5,220 nucleotides of DNA from Spirochaetaceae bacterium (GTDB lineage Bacteria; Spirochaetota; Spirochaetia; Treponematales; Breznakiellaceae), in assembly GCA_031279895.1 (NCBI GenBank), contig JAITHR010000069.1, positions 1 through 5,220 of the forward strand. Reading direction: 5' to 3'. Shown here piece after piece: positions 5,215 to 5,220 of the stretch. The notes beneath the pieces were generated by a model, which had not been told where the DNA came from, ran no database searches, and was given only the letters and a program-made list of their open reading frames with translations. Position 1 is the stretch's first letter, and every line of letters starts with the position of its first letter. A program made the position numbers and the translations under genes.

Positions 5215-5220
5215 CCGCCC

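Overview
The window is a dense ribosomal-protein and ribosome-assembly operon on the + strand, followed by one convergent gene on the - strand. Gene order is rplU (bL21), prp/ysxB-type protease, rpmA (bL27), obg, a fused nadD-yqeK, an LCP/LytR-family membrane protein, and rsfS. The moderately high GC content, the order obg-nadD-yqeK-lytR-rsfS and the protein sequences suggest a spirochaete, perhaps a high-GC Treponema of the gut-associated kind. This assignment is recalled from family-level knowledge and has not been tested by a search.

Layout: 12-932 carries bL21, a divergent Prp-like protein and bL27; the 3' end of prp overlaps rpmA by 94 bp in another frame. 964-1977 is the Obg GTPase, of the short form without a C-terminal extension. 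1982-3169 is one uninterrupted reading frame joining nicotinate-mononucleotide adenylyltransferase (NadD) to a YqeK-type HD hydrolase through a Ser/Pro-rich linker. 3166-4374 is a single-pass membrane protein with a degenerate LCP domain and a clear LytR_C domain. 4361-4750 is the ribosomal silencing factor RsfS. Junctions from obg onward are tight (a 4-nt gap, a GTGA overlap, a 14-bp overlap), so translational coupling is likely. A 45-bp GC-rich convergent spacer separates rsfS from a - strand gene (4796-5152) for a small cytoplasmic protein whose C-terminal half is almost entirely Asp/Glu. That gene has its own well-formed promoter at the right edge.

Functionally the + strand set joins ribosome building (bL21, bL27, Obg), ribosome silencing (RsfS), NAD synthesis (NadD) and probably Ap4A removal (YqeK). 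The points most worth a second look are the Prp homologue that has no cleavable bL27 extension next to it and a shortened active-site loop, the NadD-YqeK fusion, the LCP domain lacking the usual catalytic motifs, and the unrecognised acidic-tail protein. I did not find a clearly new multi-gene system; most of the window is conserved housekeeping.
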